DNA of 64,000 nucleotides from Histoplasma ohiense (taxonomy: Eukaryota > Ascomycota > Eurotiomycetes > Onygenales > Ajellomycetaceae): contig JAEVHH010000006.1 in NCBI GenBank assembly GCA_017607445.1, positions 868,001 to 932,000 on the forward strand, in the 5' to 3' direction. The notes under the pieces were generated by a model. That model made no database searches and was not told the DNA's origin. It saw only the letters and a list, made by a program, of their open reading frames with translations. Shown one piece after another: positions 11,283-25,262 of the stretch. How positions within the stretch are numbered: the stretch's first letter is position 1; each line of letters opens with the position of its first letter. The position numbers were made by a program, and so were the translations under genes.

Positions 11283-14200
11283 AGTGAGATAGGTCGGCCA
11301 GTTATGCGGGTGATTGGTCGACGGCAGCTAGTTCCTCCTTCCTGTAAGCGCGCAATCATCAGGAGGATTCTAAAAACGCCCAGTCGCAATATTTGAGCTG
11401 AAGCGGCGTCCCAAAAATCACTTTTCTAATATAAAGAGCCGAAGAGGAGACGGATGATCTGACAGAGAGGGGCAGAGGCACGAAAAATTCTGGCTCTTAT
11501 CTCGAGTCGGCCAAACGAACCCACAAGGTGCGGAGAACCACAAAACAAAATAGAAGAGTGAGGTACTAACGGTTTAGGAATTTGAATCGGGCTCTTCCCT
11601 GGTTTCTAAGAGATCTAGGAATTCCTTAGGCCTGTCGAAAAGAAGAAGATCGCAATCAACCGCCTGGGAGGGTGCTTTGGAAATTGACAGAGGAGGGAGC
11701 GGTGTTCAGCTGCAGCACATATGGATATGGTCAAGAAGAAAAAAATAGAGGATTGACTCGTTTCTTATATGAATAAACTGAAGTAACGACGACGGGGATT
11801 GACATTCCATGCAGAGAACGGCTAGGAGTTTATTTAATAGTCGTCGAGAGCTCTCCCAGCTGATCTGAGTCTAGTGGTGCCTCAGGGGTAAAGCCAGCAA
11901 AGAAGACAGAACGACGGGGTATTTATCTAGAGACAGCAAATGAACCTATGGGATACATCCGACGCTCGACAACTGAGAGGACAGTACAAGGAAGAGAAAA
12001 CGAAACAAAATGGAAAAGGAATGGGGCAATAATGGCGGACCAATGCCTGCGATGTACCACGAGCTGATTTGCACGATAGGAGCACAAGCGGATATCCAGT
12101 GAGGGGAAGCTATTTATTGGCAGATGTACAGGAGGTACATACTCGGACAGAAGTGATATGGCTGACTTCGTCAAGGCTGCTGTTGAAGCACATGTCTGGT
12201 GGCATCGATAGCTTCCGAGCGAATATATTATTCTTCAGTGTATTTTTTCCTGAAAAGGGAGAACCAACTAACTGGCCGTTTCCATGCGGCTAGAGTGATA
12301 AAGAGCTCGCCGTGTCGTCAAACTGGGTCCCAAAACAGGGCGGTTTCGTCGTCTTTGGTCCCTTGTTTCTGCTGCAAGTCATACCTCCGACGACGACGAA
12401 GCCCGCAGGGATGCCGCGGCGGGCTGAGGTGGGCTCGCAGTATTAAGTGTAAATATATCATAGGCCATGGCAATCTCTTCTGGTTATGGATGGGCTTGCG
12501 GGAGACAGCCACGTTGAGACCTGTTCACCCAGGGCTTTTTCTGGCCAGCGGGTTACTATACTCGACCCAATCGAGGGCAGCAGAGGTTGGCGCTGTCAGT
12601 TATCACCAAGTGTCTCAAATAATGTGTTAGGCTTACTTAGCGTGACGGCGAAGGATGACAATCACCGTTGGCGTCGACACTCGATCTCTGAAACTTGCAC
12701 CAGGAACGCCTTGGTTGGCCTCCGTTAGGGTATGTGGATAATCGAGCGTGTTGGCGCTGCACACGATCTACGTGGTGGGGAGTCGCCCAGAAAAGCTGCG
12801 GATGGTCTGTCCACGCATAAAGTTATCTTTGACCACACTGCACAAAGCCTAAAAGCTACAGAGTGCACCCTCGCAATGCGTTTTCCGCTCAATGAGAGCT
12901 GCACAATGACCTACGTACAAGCGAAAACCCTGTGGGGTTTTCCGTTTTCATGCCCGCGACATACAACGCTTCCTCATCCGGTATTGTTCTGTGGATAGAA
13001 CTATCGGATTCTGGAGACGATTACACGTATATCAACACAAGCGGAAGAAGCCCTAGCGTATTCACGCTGCTTGCTGGCTAACGACTCGACCCAGCATGCC
13101 ATACCGACCGTAGACCTAGCTTTGTGGGCATGCATATACAAATTTCCATCCATCCCATCGATTGCTGCGAGAGCGGGAGCCCACATCTGAACCAAGTTCT
13201 GCTTCCCTCTGAAGCCGGTGATGCGTCGATGTAGGCGCCTCCGCCCCCCTGGACGAATTGACGGGGTTTAGCAGCCAATAAAGGGTGTGGTGCATATGCT
13301 GGCTCTCCGCCTCCGACAAATCCCACTGATCAATCCTTGCTCCCTGCCTGGCTCCGCGCCGGGAGACTGGGGGTATTTGCCCTCTGGCCATTCCCACGCT
13401 GCCCAGATCTGCCCGATTTAGCTCCATTTGTATTGAAGCCTGACCAGGCATCAGTCTCAGGATGCACATCGAAATCATCTGCTGTGGTTCAAAATATGCC
13501 TAGATTTCAGAACATCGCTGCGTATCCGTACGAAGTGATGTGAGTGCACGCACAGGAACATGGACTGAATACGCCAAAACTGGATGAAGACGAGAAATAA
13601 ATAAATTAAAATCAAATATTATTCCTTCCTGTGTTACCTGCATGGCTACCGAGATATTGGGGCGTGGAATGGTGGCTGGCTGGCTGGCTAACTGGCTGCT
13701 TGTGGATTGAGGATGGGATGAACCCTTTCAAACACCCCGTACCGCCCACTGGCTTGTCCCTACGTCCTGGCAAAACTTCGCATTATGGGAAGGGGAAAGA
13801 ATCTATGCAAGATGTGTTGGGTGAACAGCGGTGTATACGTCGAAGCATTGAAGAATGTTGTCAGCATCGTCGTGCATAAAGTTACGGAACGAGCCTTTCC
13901 TCCCATTTTTCCCATTTCTTTTCTTTTTTTTCACCCGAGGTGAGGGAAAAAAAGTAAATATCTTCTTATCGAAAACTACTGTTCATTCCTAATAGTAGGC
14001 ACCTAAGGACTGCACAAAAAAAAAATTTAAGCGCGACTGGGTGATTGTGATTGAGGCTCGCTTTTTGCAATCTTGAAAACATAAAAATAGGAGTAATGAG
14101 CTCCATCAGTGACGACGGAGGAATATGTCCGATGTCTTTTGGATGCCAATCCAAGGAGCGCTGTCCAAGTATTTCTGCTGGTTTGCTTCACTGGTCAGAC

Positions 14201-16623
14201 TGAAATTGGCATTAGTCGGCAGACTCGTTGGGCACTCACAGAGACTTTATTTCTGCCAGCATTGCTCCGTTGAGCCAAATACCTCGTTTGTGATCCCCCC
14301 CACTCACCACATATGTTTTCTTTTTCTCTCAATTTTTTCTTCAGTCTCGCCCGCCTTTTTGATCAGCAAAGCCGTGCCCTAGAGCTATCTACCTTTGAGA
14401 CTGCATCAAATCATGTTGATGTTGTCGCAGCTGTTGTCAACCTGGCTTCAGTAATTAGAGGTTCTGTTGTCCGTTTCATCCTCCACACATCTATCAACCC
14501 ATGGCATCCTCCTCGACGGAGCAAAAACAAAACAAATTGTTTGGATTTATTTGCTTGAACCCAGGAGCAAGACATGAAATGCAGATAAAAGCACGATTGT
14601 TGTTTGTTTCCTTTGCGAAGGAACTTGTGGCTTTGCCGGGGTGTGAATCCGCACGAATCAGCTAAGTAAATTGTCGTCACCAGCTCCCTTCTCTCACCCC
14701 AAAGAGCTAACACCCACGACACCATCCTTGAGCCCGAGGTTGTGCGTTCAGTTGTCGTTCAGGCCGTAGGACCTGCATCTCATATCGGACCTCATGGACC
14801 GCAGCCGCTGAAGATCCAGATTTTTTTTTTTTTTTGGAAACTAGGCTCAAAATGGCGGAGGTCACAAAACAAGGAGCCAATTGCAAAGAACGAGGCTTCC
14901 CTGAAGATTTCCTTCCTTGGCTCCTGGAGTCACGGCCATTGTATTGTATGTCTGGTCAATAATACGTTTGTTTGACCAAAGGGGCACTGGCACAGGCATT
15001 CGAGCGCGGTGCATTGTGCTGTGCTTGAGTGGCTTCTTCACGAAGTTACAACTTACTACGAAGTGCATCATCTGAACATAACTCCCATGCCTGCTCTCAA
15101 TTATACAATTCTGTTATGCGTACTTCTAGACGTCTTGACTCGCTTTGCAACAGGTATGAATTACGGGAAAAAATTCATTTTATCATCGATTGAGTTACGG
15201 ATCTATATGTCATAACCTTTGACCCCCGAGCCCAGAGACGCCTTCGGCTGAATCACTGGCGGTATGCTGGCTCAGAGGAAAGCCAACAAAAAAAAAAAAA
15301 AAAAATTCCAAACGCCCTGCATCTGAGCAATCCGAGAAATAGGCAAGATCATCGCATTTACTAGTCGAGATTTTTGCCGGTCACCTATGTTTGCCAACGC
15401 GTTCATTGGCTTTCCATGTTTTTTTTTTTTTTTTAATTCTGATGTTTTTTATATTTTTATTGTTTTCAGCCAAACAAACCACAAGAAAATATAATTCTAT
15501 TTTGGGAATCCTGACATATATGTGGAACAGTCGCTTCTTGTGTTTCGTCTGTATGCCAAGTGTGCATCACAAGGACAAGGGCTAAGTTTCTGGTCGCTCG
15601 GCCTCTTAAGAGGAAAGGAGGGCTCTCTGCAGCCTCTGTCCCAAGCTTCCAAGTTGCGGAGGCTCGGATTGTCCGTGGTAATGGTCTTTTTTTTTTTTCC
15701 CCCAGAGTATCACAATCATGTAAATCTAACCCTAACCTAGATATTGGAAACCTTTGCGGCTTTTGGAAGACGCATCCGATCGGTTCATCTCGGCTACCTG
15801 GGTCTCATGCTCGACAATCAAAAAGTCTGCAATTTGGAAGCTGTGCTCCTTGAAGCAGAGTATTTGTATTGTAATTGAATATTATTTAACCTGAGTCTTC
15901 TGTATGAGTACTTACCGCCTCTACTGCACCACATATATCTAGTGCCAGTGATCAGGATTTACTCCTGAGAGATATTTTTCCGTGAGCATCGCCCGCTGGG
16001 AGCAGTGGTTCCAAAAAAGACGTTTCACCTTTTGATGTTACTATTCATCTCTTCGTCTCTATTGTTTTATTAAGAATGAAAAGATTGCTAATTCTAGCCG
16101 ATGATCTCATTGGCTTCATTATTCCAGGCACCTGTTTGTACGGTGGTGTCTCGGGTGCCTTCGGTTGCATCATGTTTCACCAGATATCCCCAGCAATGGA
16201 AACCCTGTCACCATTTCTTGCAGCCAACGTTTTTTGAGGTCTGACACAATGGACCAACCAGGCATTTGGCAGGTTGCCCTTTGGAGGTTGGATGTCTTAT
16301 GGAGTTACTTCTTATTGGTACAGTACATATACCTCAGGCTATTTTTGGACTTTTTTAACCCAGCTTTTGTTTGTGCCCGTCTCTAATGGCAAATTTTCGA
16401 TCAGCATTGTTGGGTGATCTCACAAGAGGGGAAGTAGATATATATGTGGGCTTTTGTCACACTTCTGAGATGACATGCATAACTAACTGTTAAGGTAAGA
16501 AGCTATTGCGAGGCCTTGACACATGCTGAAGCTCATGACAAGGAAGGTTACGACAATGAATACACCTGGAAGCGAAACGGGATTATATGCATGTCATCAT
16601 CCTCACTTCAATAGCCATTATTG

Positions 16624-16642
16624 TTATTATTATTATTATTAT
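16624..16642. repeat. (TTA)n microsatellite
   Basis: About six TTA/ATT units in the gene-free region. Confidence 0.9.
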
Positions 16643-17359
16643 TTCCAACGAGGCTCCGCTGAGGCTGAAAATTCAGCATTGGGCGGTATTCGATATTGTT
16701 GGTGTTGTGAAACCCAATCAACATGCGTCATTCTAATTTTTCGCCATCGATTTCACTTACCAAGCAGAGAATCATTCTCGAAAACAATATCTGCTGCTAT
16801 CCTAGATCTGGAGATCCTTGAACTCGGGCCTGCAAATTGGAATCACACTTACGCCGTGGTTACTCAAGCTACGACCCCTGCGTGGGTATGTGCAGCAAAG
16901 TTGACAATAGCAATGTAACAAAAGCGCACCACAGCTACGAAGCTACCTTTACCCAGCCCTTCTACTCTCTTCTCCTCTCCTTCCCAACCGTGTTCCCCGA
17001 TAGAGGGAAACAAACTAACCAAAAAAAAAAAAAAAAAAGAAAACAAAACAAAAAAAATCCACAAAAGCAATCCGTCCAGATATCAAGATTGTTGGCCCCT
17101 CCACTCACTAGCACGGGTTATCTCTCCATATCCTCCCCCACCAGTGTCTCTTAATGTGCCCTCGTGCTGCAAAAGAGGCGCTGCTCGATTTACATTCAAG
17201 CTCAAACGTCATTGTCCAATTGTTTTATGGGAAAGGACATATTCCATTTCTCAGAATGCGATTTTCTCCCCAGCCACTGTCATGTCAACCAATGGCTGAA
17301 AACAAATTGTTCTAACTCTGACAGGGGCACCCTTGCCTCCGCAACCAGTCCTCTTCTTT

Positions 17360-17384
17360 ACACACACACACACACACACACACA
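17360..17384. repeat. (CA)12 microsatellite
   Basis: An uninterrupted dinucleotide run in the gene-free region. Confidence 0.95.
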
Positions 17385-19921
17385 ATTAGCTATATGGAGA
17401 TGACGAATTTCAATGCCCCTCAAATGGGATCTCCTTCAACGAAACCAATAAATGTTCGGCAAGTTTGTTTATAGTGTTGGCTTCCATCTGCTACAAATGG
17501 ATCGATCGAGGTGGGTCGTTCCCATGGGACTATGCAAGTCCAAATCGAAAGGCCTAGTCCGATCTTGCCTACGCTCAGTCCTTCGCAATCCAATTGGCAG
17601 CGTATTCAGCTCAGTTGCCGTTCTCTTTTCTGCGCGTCCTCAAGCGTGGGGCTTCGGCTGAAGTGGTCATAGGATGACAGTTTGTTCCTTACAGTTTCTG
17701 TCGTTGCTTTCATTTCTCGCTTGCTTTTTCTGGTATTAATGAAATCGTTTTGCCTAATGTTGATTCTGGATAACCGAATGGCCACATAATGTAGTGGTGC
17801 CCCTAATATCAATGGGGTTCGGTTTTATGGCATTAAGTTATCGGCTGCATGTAATCGAGTACCTCCGATATGGGTCCTCAAAATATATGATACAAAACTG
17901 AGCAAGAGATTGTTGTTGCTGAGTGGGAATTCCATTCCTTCTCTCGGTTTTCTGTTTGCGGATCCGTTCTACTAGAGTGAATATGCTACTATATCTGCAT
18001 GGAAACATATGTATGTAGGAACCCTTGCATGGAAAAAACGTGCGCGGACGTACTTGAGTCACTCAGTGCCATTCTGCATCTCCTGTGTTCAGTGCATCCT
18101 GCTCCTGTCTCTCGTGTCCGGAGCTGTTACAGGCACACCATCTCTTCACAGACATCGTACAATGTGTGACATTGCACAGAACTTTATTTACATACGACAC
18201 CAACGAAAGTTGGACACAGTGGACGAGGCAATATTAGAATATATATAAGGTAAAAGCGAGACCGCGAGCGTCAAGTAGCTGTGAAGAAAAATTAAAGTGG
18301 GTACGATTAAGAGGGATAGAATGTGGCTCACACCGTAGTACTTCGAGGAGAAAGAGAAGCAAACAAACTTCTCGTCATAAGGTCCGAGAGATGTGTGCAT
18401 GACCGTAGCCCGTAGTAGCCGGTCCGAGATCGAATCTTGACTCGCTTTTTGAGTGTGACTTTTTTTTTTTTTTTTTTTGAATGCCTGAGGTCCTATATAA
18501 TATAACGCATGTATTGATTGTGGTCGGGTTTGGCGCTACTTCCTTTCATCTATTGACATGTTGGAAGTAGGAGGATGTGCGTTGGAGGCATAGGATGAGA
18601 AGTTGAAAAGGGAGCCGGGGGCCGTAACTGAATATTGCTCTCACGGAGATTGATCATAAGCCAGTTCTTGGGGGAGTTAACTTGTGTTTCAGACCAGAGG
18701 GAAGTACACAACTGTTCGTATTTAAATTGGGTTCCATAAACTTTGCTTCGTCTAGACAGAACTCGGAAGGAGCTGAAGATAAGAAAGATAGAAAGAAATT
18801 TCTCGCCTGGTACGTAGGTATGTTCTGGACATGTATGCAGGTGACAGTATGTATACGTCCCCCAATGCATACACATGCATCCTGTGCAGTCCTCACTTGC
18901 TGAGGCTGTGTGTGTGTTGGAAATGCGCTCCTGGATTGTGGGCAGAAAAGAGCGGAAGAAAGTCGGATCATATCCCATACTTTTGTCCAGTCGGCTATTG
19001 ATTCGGGAGGTGTGTTCACCATCCAGCTGCTAACCAAATTTCGTTGGCAGTTGGCCAGAATGGAAAAAAAAATGACATCTTAAGCTGCTTTCCTGATGTA
19101 GATATCCGGCGAAGCGGCACTTGTTTCTTCCAGCAGCATTCGATAATAAATGTTGAGAGAATGGTGGTCTAGGTGTCATGGGCCTGGAGAATGTATTTAG
19201 ACTCAGTGATAACTACACCCACCCGTCCACGGCTGATGGTGGACGTAACTTCAACGGATATTGCGGGCGAGTGACGCACAACAATTGTAACCGAGAAAAG
19301 CTGGAAGCTCTATGGTAGTAGTAAATGCAAAGTGAAGACACCCAATTAACAAACAAAGGGCCAACATAGTTAAAAGTTACTAAGTACAGACAATACATGC
19401 ATCGAAGATGAAGGGGGCCGAGGACAAAAATAAGTAATAACGGGAGAAAGCAACACAGGGAAAGAGGCACCTAGAACTGGAATAAAGCAAAAGATAAGTT
19501 TAAAATGGAAAATTCGTTACAAGGCCAAACATCGATCGATAATACACGACTGTTAATCGAGGACAACTTTTGGCCTGTTTTTTTTTGGGGGGGAGGGGTT
19601 CGTAAAGTCATCAAGGGCATGCATGATATAGGAATCAGCCCTGGAAAATCATGGCGGCATGTTCGTCGTAAAATTTCTATCGTAACCAAGTACAAAATAT
19701 TGGGATGCGGAAAAAAGGAAATGGGTCACGGTAAAATCCATGAAACCATCCGAAAATATACAAGGACGGTGGCCTGAGCCCATTTCTCTCGAGAACGCTA
19801 TATGGGGATGTTATAAAAAGAACAAGCAGCAAACCAGTGTACTCCGTTAACGTTTGTGAATGACGTTGGAAGGGACAACAAGAGTTCATCAAAAGTGGGT
19901 TGAAGAAATTAAACGGAACAA

Positions 19922-22900
19922 TTAGTGTCTACCCATCGAATGGGTACCTATGAGATCAGATCTTACCATATCTCGAATCACCCACCTCCATCCATCACCA
20001 AGTGTTGTACGGTCCGGAGTGATCCACTTACTGACCTTCCGTCTCCATTTCTCCTCCTCCGCACGTTGCCTCTTGATGAACTCTGGACCAACATCGAATT
20101 CCTCTGTAATTGGCCATTCATCGGATGATTCGCCGGCGCTCTTGTCTTCCAAATTAGCGATGTTGTCCAGCGCTGCCATATCATTCGAGATTTGCGCTGT
20201 CCTGGAAGCATTATTTGACTTTTGCTGCATTTCCTTCAAATCATCTAGGCCTTCTAGGACGTCTTCTTCGTCAGGAGCGAGTGTGATGATCTCTTTGCCG
20301 GATTGGGTTGCGGCAACTTTTAACCAGCACATGCGCTGAGGATCAAATACCATTCCGCCGACGACTTGGACGCCCGAGGTAGCCCCAACATTGGTGATGA
20401 GGGCAGGGGCAGTCCTGGGTGATCTTGGCGATGGGATCGGTTCAAATTCAACTGTTGCATTTTCATTACCTTCCCACTTGTATGTCGCTGGATTGTATCG
20501 CATTCCTTTGACGGCTGGAATGGCGTAAATTAAATTAGTCATTGAAAAGTGGCAAATTGGATTTCAATGGACTTACATTTTGCTTCGTGTACGCCAGTAC
20601 CCATAGGCTTTATAAGATGAGGCTTATGGTCACCAGAACCCTTCTCGCGGCGATTCTTTATTGACGAATGAGATACGGCTCGCACAGAGGTCGAAGATTT
20701 CCAATTTGTGCTAAGTGGGACTAATGGAGTAATTTCTCGATTTTGAGTAAAGTTCATTGAAGCAATTCGCTGCTCCCTGGCATTCCTCGAGGCATTTGTA
20801 TCTTGTGCAAATCGAGGAGTAAAGTCCTGCTTTGTAGGGCTTGTATGGGGACGAGGGATTGGGTTGTGAGCCATAGGTGGAGGGGCAATATGAGACTGGC
20901 TAAGTCTGCTTCTCATAGACCTGGGAGCACCATTCCTGATTGGATGTTTGACAAACTTGCTTTCTAGGGACGCTGAAGTTGGAAGATCATCGAAAATGTC
21001 CAATTCTGAGCCATCACCAAAATTTCTTCGCCTGTTAGGTCTAGTAATCGTTTGTTTCACGGTAGCAGCTAGAGATTCTGGGCCTAAGTCAAATCGAAAA
21101 CGACCTGGAGTATTGGGAGGGTCGCGGTTGGAGAGTCCAGATGTTGAACGCGGGTTCGAAAATAAGTCTGTAGAACTGTCCGAATCAGTGCGTCGATAAT
21201 GTCGGGGAGTCTTAACGTTGACGTGGTGGGACTTATTGTGTGCTGCTCCAGCTGGGAGGAATGGAATAGAAGGGCGACGACCGCTAGCAACGCGAGATTC
21301 AGCGGTGGGTGTTTTAGGCCGAGACGAGTGTGTCCTTGTGGTACTATCTTGACGAGAAGGGGGCCATGGAATGGGTGTTACCCCGGACTGATGTACGTTA
21401 CGCAATACTGGTACAGATCGCTTCGCCTTCATGAGCTGGGCATTGGTAATAGTGGGCGAAAGCCGTAACGTCTCCCCAGATGTCTTGTTTCCTGGCGACC
21501 TACGACCCGGAGTTTTATGGGGTGGGGACATTGATGGTGGACTGGGGAGAGGAATGCTTGAGAGAGACGAATGCGCACTATGGCCACTCAAACGCGAGCG
21601 TGGCCGTCGATATTTGGGGAGTGGCACACCACTTTCCGAGACGGGCTCAAGATGCGTAGAACGAGGACGCTCATGGCCGGATAATCTGGGAATACGAGTA
21701 GTAGGGGGTACTGGAGTTTTGTTGGTGAAGGTGATGCTGGTGGCGGTACGCCTCGCAGGGCTTATAGGCCTGCTATTTTTGCGTTTGATATTGCGGTTCA
21801 AGGTCAGTTTACCTGAATCAAAAACCTCGCCATCCCCGATTTCAATGCCAGAAAAGAAATCATCATTAGTGGGGGAAGCACGTCTTGGGCTTTGGTGTGG
21901 TGCAGAAGTTTGAGGCGACTGTGACAAATGAGATTGCTGTCTCCTCTTGATCGCTTGTTCAAGATCCAATGGGCCATCAGGCAGGAGGAGGCCATCAAGT
22001 CCATCATCTTGGCTTTCAGCAGTTAAACAACTTGAGACACTTGGGCTAAGTGCTGAGACAGTGGAACTACGATTAGAAAAGCCGTCTCTCTTCGTCCCAC
22101 CAAAGCGCACTCCGATACTGCCCTCAGCCCATTCCGTATCAAGGTCATCAAGGGAAGGTTCTGGGGATTTGATTCTATCCTTCCTTGTTGAGAGCTTCAA
22201 AGGTTCGCCATCAGCAGGGAATTCCAGATCAACCTCAAAGCTTTCACCTTCCTCGATTGGCTTTGTCGAAGGTGCTGGGAGGATGGTCTGTTGCGGTCGT
22301 GATTTTGCAATTTTGATAGTTGGGACATCGTGGAAAGAGCTGTCATCCTCTGTATCACGAAACCGATCTAAATTGGCAAAGTTCGGTTTTCGTGGCGGGG
22401 AAAGACTATCGTTGTTAATGATAAACGGATCCGAATCAAAATCGCGAGCTTTAACAGGGCTCAAGTCAGAAAACGACCCAAGCTGGAGTAGAGAATCTGG
22501 GAACGTCTCTTTGCGATTAAATTTCAGTTCAAGGTCCCCCTCAACGCCAGATAACTCAAGATCTTCTGACCAATCGTCTCCTATGGCCTTTTTGAGTTTT
22601 CTGCCGCCAAGGCGCTTTATCGTACCACCAAGCAGTGCCGAACTTGGGACATCAGTAGGGAGGGGGATGCCTGCGCTTTGGGCAGAAGAGATTGCGTCCT
22701 TTGTTGCAGCCTCATCATTGTCATGTAACAACAGCTGCCAATCTTCATCACCGCCATTAGAATCTAAATCAGATCTGCAGGAACGACGAGAAGATATAGA
22801 GTCACGGTGGCCGGAAGGCCGGAAGGAAGACGATCCTGTCACGGAAGTACCGGCAGAAACAGTACGAAACTGGATATCATCATTACACTGTAGATCTTCG

Positions 22901-22971
22901 TCGTCGTCCCAGCATTCGATTGCTTCGTCTGTTTCTTGAGGTTGGCGCAGCCTCAGAGGAGATGTCTCCAT
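19922..22971 (-). CDS. byr4: Cytokinesis regulator Byr4 (SIN GAP scaffold)
   Basis: Two exons: 22971-20577 and 20514-19922, intron GTAAGT..TTCCAG of 62 bp; 995 residues. The N-terminus has the acidic ECWDDDEDL signature seen in fungal Byr4 proteins; the middle is Ser/Pro-rich and disordered. The C-terminal part carries KGMRYNP, WEGNENA, GGMVFDPQRMCW and GDGWRWVIRDM. Byr4 partners Bub2 to form the GTPase-activating complex for Spg1, which restrains the septation initiation network at spindle poles. A good donor (GTAAGA) sits at 19,966-19,961, right after the RDM codons, so the real C-terminus may be spliced differently and the last ~13 residues given here are uncertain. The start ATG is the first in frame. 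It is divergent from XRCC4. Confidence 0.9.
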
Positions 22972-23921
22972 GCTGAGATAATCCCCAGCTGAGCTGGCTC
23001 CTCTGTAGCTGTGGTAGCTTGTGTATTCAAGATAATTTAATTATATCTGCGTAAGATAGTGCTAGGTAGGACTTCTTGTGCGTGATAGTGAACTCGAGAC
23101 GTTGACCTCGGCAGACACGATACAAGAGAGGATGACAAGTCATTCCGTGCCGGTCTTGCCACCTCTTTTGAATGGGATTCTAGTAGGCTTGGGGTGGTTG
23201 GACCGAAAACAAAAGAGGGAGTTGTTCGATGGACGAAAGTTGATCATGAGCCTGAGAAGTCGATTTTGCTGCCTTGGGATTTGAACGAGATACAGTCGAA
23301 AGATCTCAACCTAGCTTTTCTCATGTATAGTGGATAGAATTACCGTGGACAGGAGCCGATTAAACAGGTTATACAAGGATGGCCTAGATTGTTGAGCTTG
23401 TGTGGAACTTGGATATTGGGCAATGGGCAACAGAACGAGGACAGCTGGATATAGTTGGGATCGAAATTGTTGCAAATTGGGAGGGCAACGCTGGGACAGT
23501 GGCTGGGACGTAAAGTATCCAAGAAACGGAATGGCAGTGTTGGGTCAAACGGTGAGTCTCAGTATCACATCCTTCGTCATCGTTGCTCGTCGTCGGTTTT
23601 GAGGTCGTTTGAGCAATGCCAGATCCCAGATTCCCGAGCAGGAGGTTGGGACCAAGCGCTGAGATCGAACGCGCTTAGGCGGCTAGTCTGGAAAGGGTTC
23701 GTTAAGCGAGGGTCAGCGCGTCGTCTCACGCGTAACCCTGGTTTTATGTCATGTGATTGTATGGTAAGTTTGGTAACCTTGAAGCTATTCGTTGACGGTA
23801 ATTACATCACTGCTGCCTGCAATATCAACCTATCTCAAGCTTGCCTCCATGTGGCCACAAACAACAGCTTTTCCGTCAGCCAATTTAGTTCTCCATATGA
23901 ATTCTCATATTTCTGTAAATC
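22972..23921. promoter_or_regulatory. Shared divergent promoter region, BYR4 / XRCC4
   Basis: A 950-bp interval between two head-to-head genes. Open frames of up to 156 codons occur on plus but show no domain and are probably chance. No specific binding sites are claimed. Confidence 0.5.
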
Positions 23922-25262
23922 ATGACAAAAGAAACGATTCTGCGCATACAAAGAAGTGATAGTCTTGGTGACTTTGTCTTGGTCAAAGTTGCTAGGTCAG
24001 GCCGCTCAGAGCTTGATCTAACACTGGTTGCCACAGAGGGGGAAGCTCCGTATCGAGGTTTAGGTATAGCTGAACATTGGCACTTATCTGTAGCCATTTG
24101 CTAATATCATTGATCTAGTGAAATCGACTCAGATTGATAAATTGCGCGCCAAAAATTACCAGGGCACTGTCGACGAGTGGGCGGGCATTCTTGCATACGC
24201 ACTTGGGCAGAAACAGCCTGCAACGGTGCCCGAAGAGCATAAGGCAGGGTTGGAAATTGCAGCCACAGTCAAACAAAACGAAGATGATGAGAGCGACAAG
24301 GAGATTATCGTCACTTTGAGAAAGAGAATCGATACAATTACTGTATGTATCCTCTGGTTCGAACTCGTTGACTTCATCTGACAAAGTTCTGACACTCACC
24401 TATGCTTTAGCAAAGACTGGGAACCATATCTCTCAAGCAGGATGATGATCAGGCCATCCAGCTTTTTGACTGGACTGGTCTGGCGGTGACGCGGGCGGAT
24501 GAACTAGAGGAAGGACTAACCTCCTTAACTGCTAAATATGATGCAGTAGAAACCGCCATTAACAAGCTGAACTCGCAATTGCAGGAATTAATAAAGGTCA
24601 AATCGGAGCACGATGAACAGTTGATTGCTAAATTCGCCCAGCTGTTAAATGAGAAGAAGTTGAAAATTAGGAATCAGCAACGCCTGCTAGCGTCTGCAAA
24701 GATTGATCCCGCGACAGGTTCGCATACCCATCTCTTTTGTTCTAGGTTCCCTTGCCTTGTTTTCTATGCTAAAATTTCGCATATAGTGGATGAGATGAGA
24801 ACTTCTGATCCCTCAGAAATTGGGAGTTCAAGTCAACGCGGCAAGCGCAAAGCAGAAGAACCTTCCATATCGTCAGAGAGCGAGGATGGTTTTGACACAA
24901 TGGATATAGGCAATATTGGGAAGAAGGGTAATGCTAGTCGAGAGAATGAGGAAGAGGGTGCGGGTGACGAGGACAATTCTACGGATTCAGAAGGACAGGA
25001 AACCCCGGATCCATTCAAGGATGAAACTGCTAGCGAAGATGAAGTAGAAGCGCCGACAAAAGCTCCTAGTCCTCCACCGGCTATAAATGGTAGAAAGAGG
25101 GCTACACGTGCGTCGTCAAAGCAACCGACATCTTCGGCAACTACGACAAAGAAGACGTCCAGCCCTCCACCACGTCGAGAGCTTCCCTTTACAAGGAAGC
25201 GGGGTCCCGTGAAACCCAACCCTGCGGAGCAGGGTGATTCTGGTTCTGATGATGAGTTGTGA
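23922..25262 (+). CDS. XRCC4: XRCC4-like non-homologous end-joining factor
   Basis: Four exons: 23922-24063, 24119-24342, 24411-24717, 24787-25262; 382 residues. The N-terminus (ILRIQRSD..FVLVKV..LDLTLVATEGEAPY) matches the XRCC4 head domain. Residues ~135-215 (RADELEEGL through LNEKKLKIRNQQRLL) form the long dimerisation coiled coil, which in the family binds the BRCT repeats of DNA ligase IV. The C-terminal ~140 residues are acidic, Ser/Thr-rich and disordered, with KR-rich patches near the end. The protein is nuclear and supports ligation of double-strand breaks (counterpart of yeast Lif1). The start is supported by the family's N-terminal pattern. The terminal exon runs through an acidic low-complexity region and ends GDSGSDDEL. 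Confidence 0.93.

Larger units (their letters stand above)
11283..19921. other. 8.6-kb gene-free region
   Basis: Between the 3' end of BYR4 and the 5' end of the zinc-domain gene there is no open frame above ~143 codons and none with a recognisable domain on either strand. The stretch has normal CpG content, so it is not a RIP-mutated repeat. It contains several homopolymer runs (T near 14,820, 15,420, 15,685 and 18,462; A near 15,290 and 17,022), a (CA)12 run at 17,360 and TTA repeats at 16,624. It may hold a very long promoter or spliced 5' leader of the zinc-domain gene, or non-coding RNAs. Nothing firmer can be seen. Confidence 0.6.

Noticed and set aside
12199..13478. Several 80-143-codon frames in the gene-free region
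   Set aside because: They overlap one another on both strands, show no domain or splice context, and look like chance openings in CpG-normal DNA.
18421..18479. tRNA B-box-like GATCGAATC followed by a T18 run
   Set aside because: No matching A box at the right distance and no cloverleaf could be drawn; the T run alone is not evidence of an RNA polymerase III gene.
21947..22939. 330-codon plus-strand frame
   Set aside because: It is the antisense of the BYR4 Ser-rich coding region; BYR4 has conserved motifs and a valid splice.
23455..23925. 156-codon plus-strand frame upstream of XRCC4
   Set aside because: No domain, and it overlaps the divergent promoter and the XRCC4 start.
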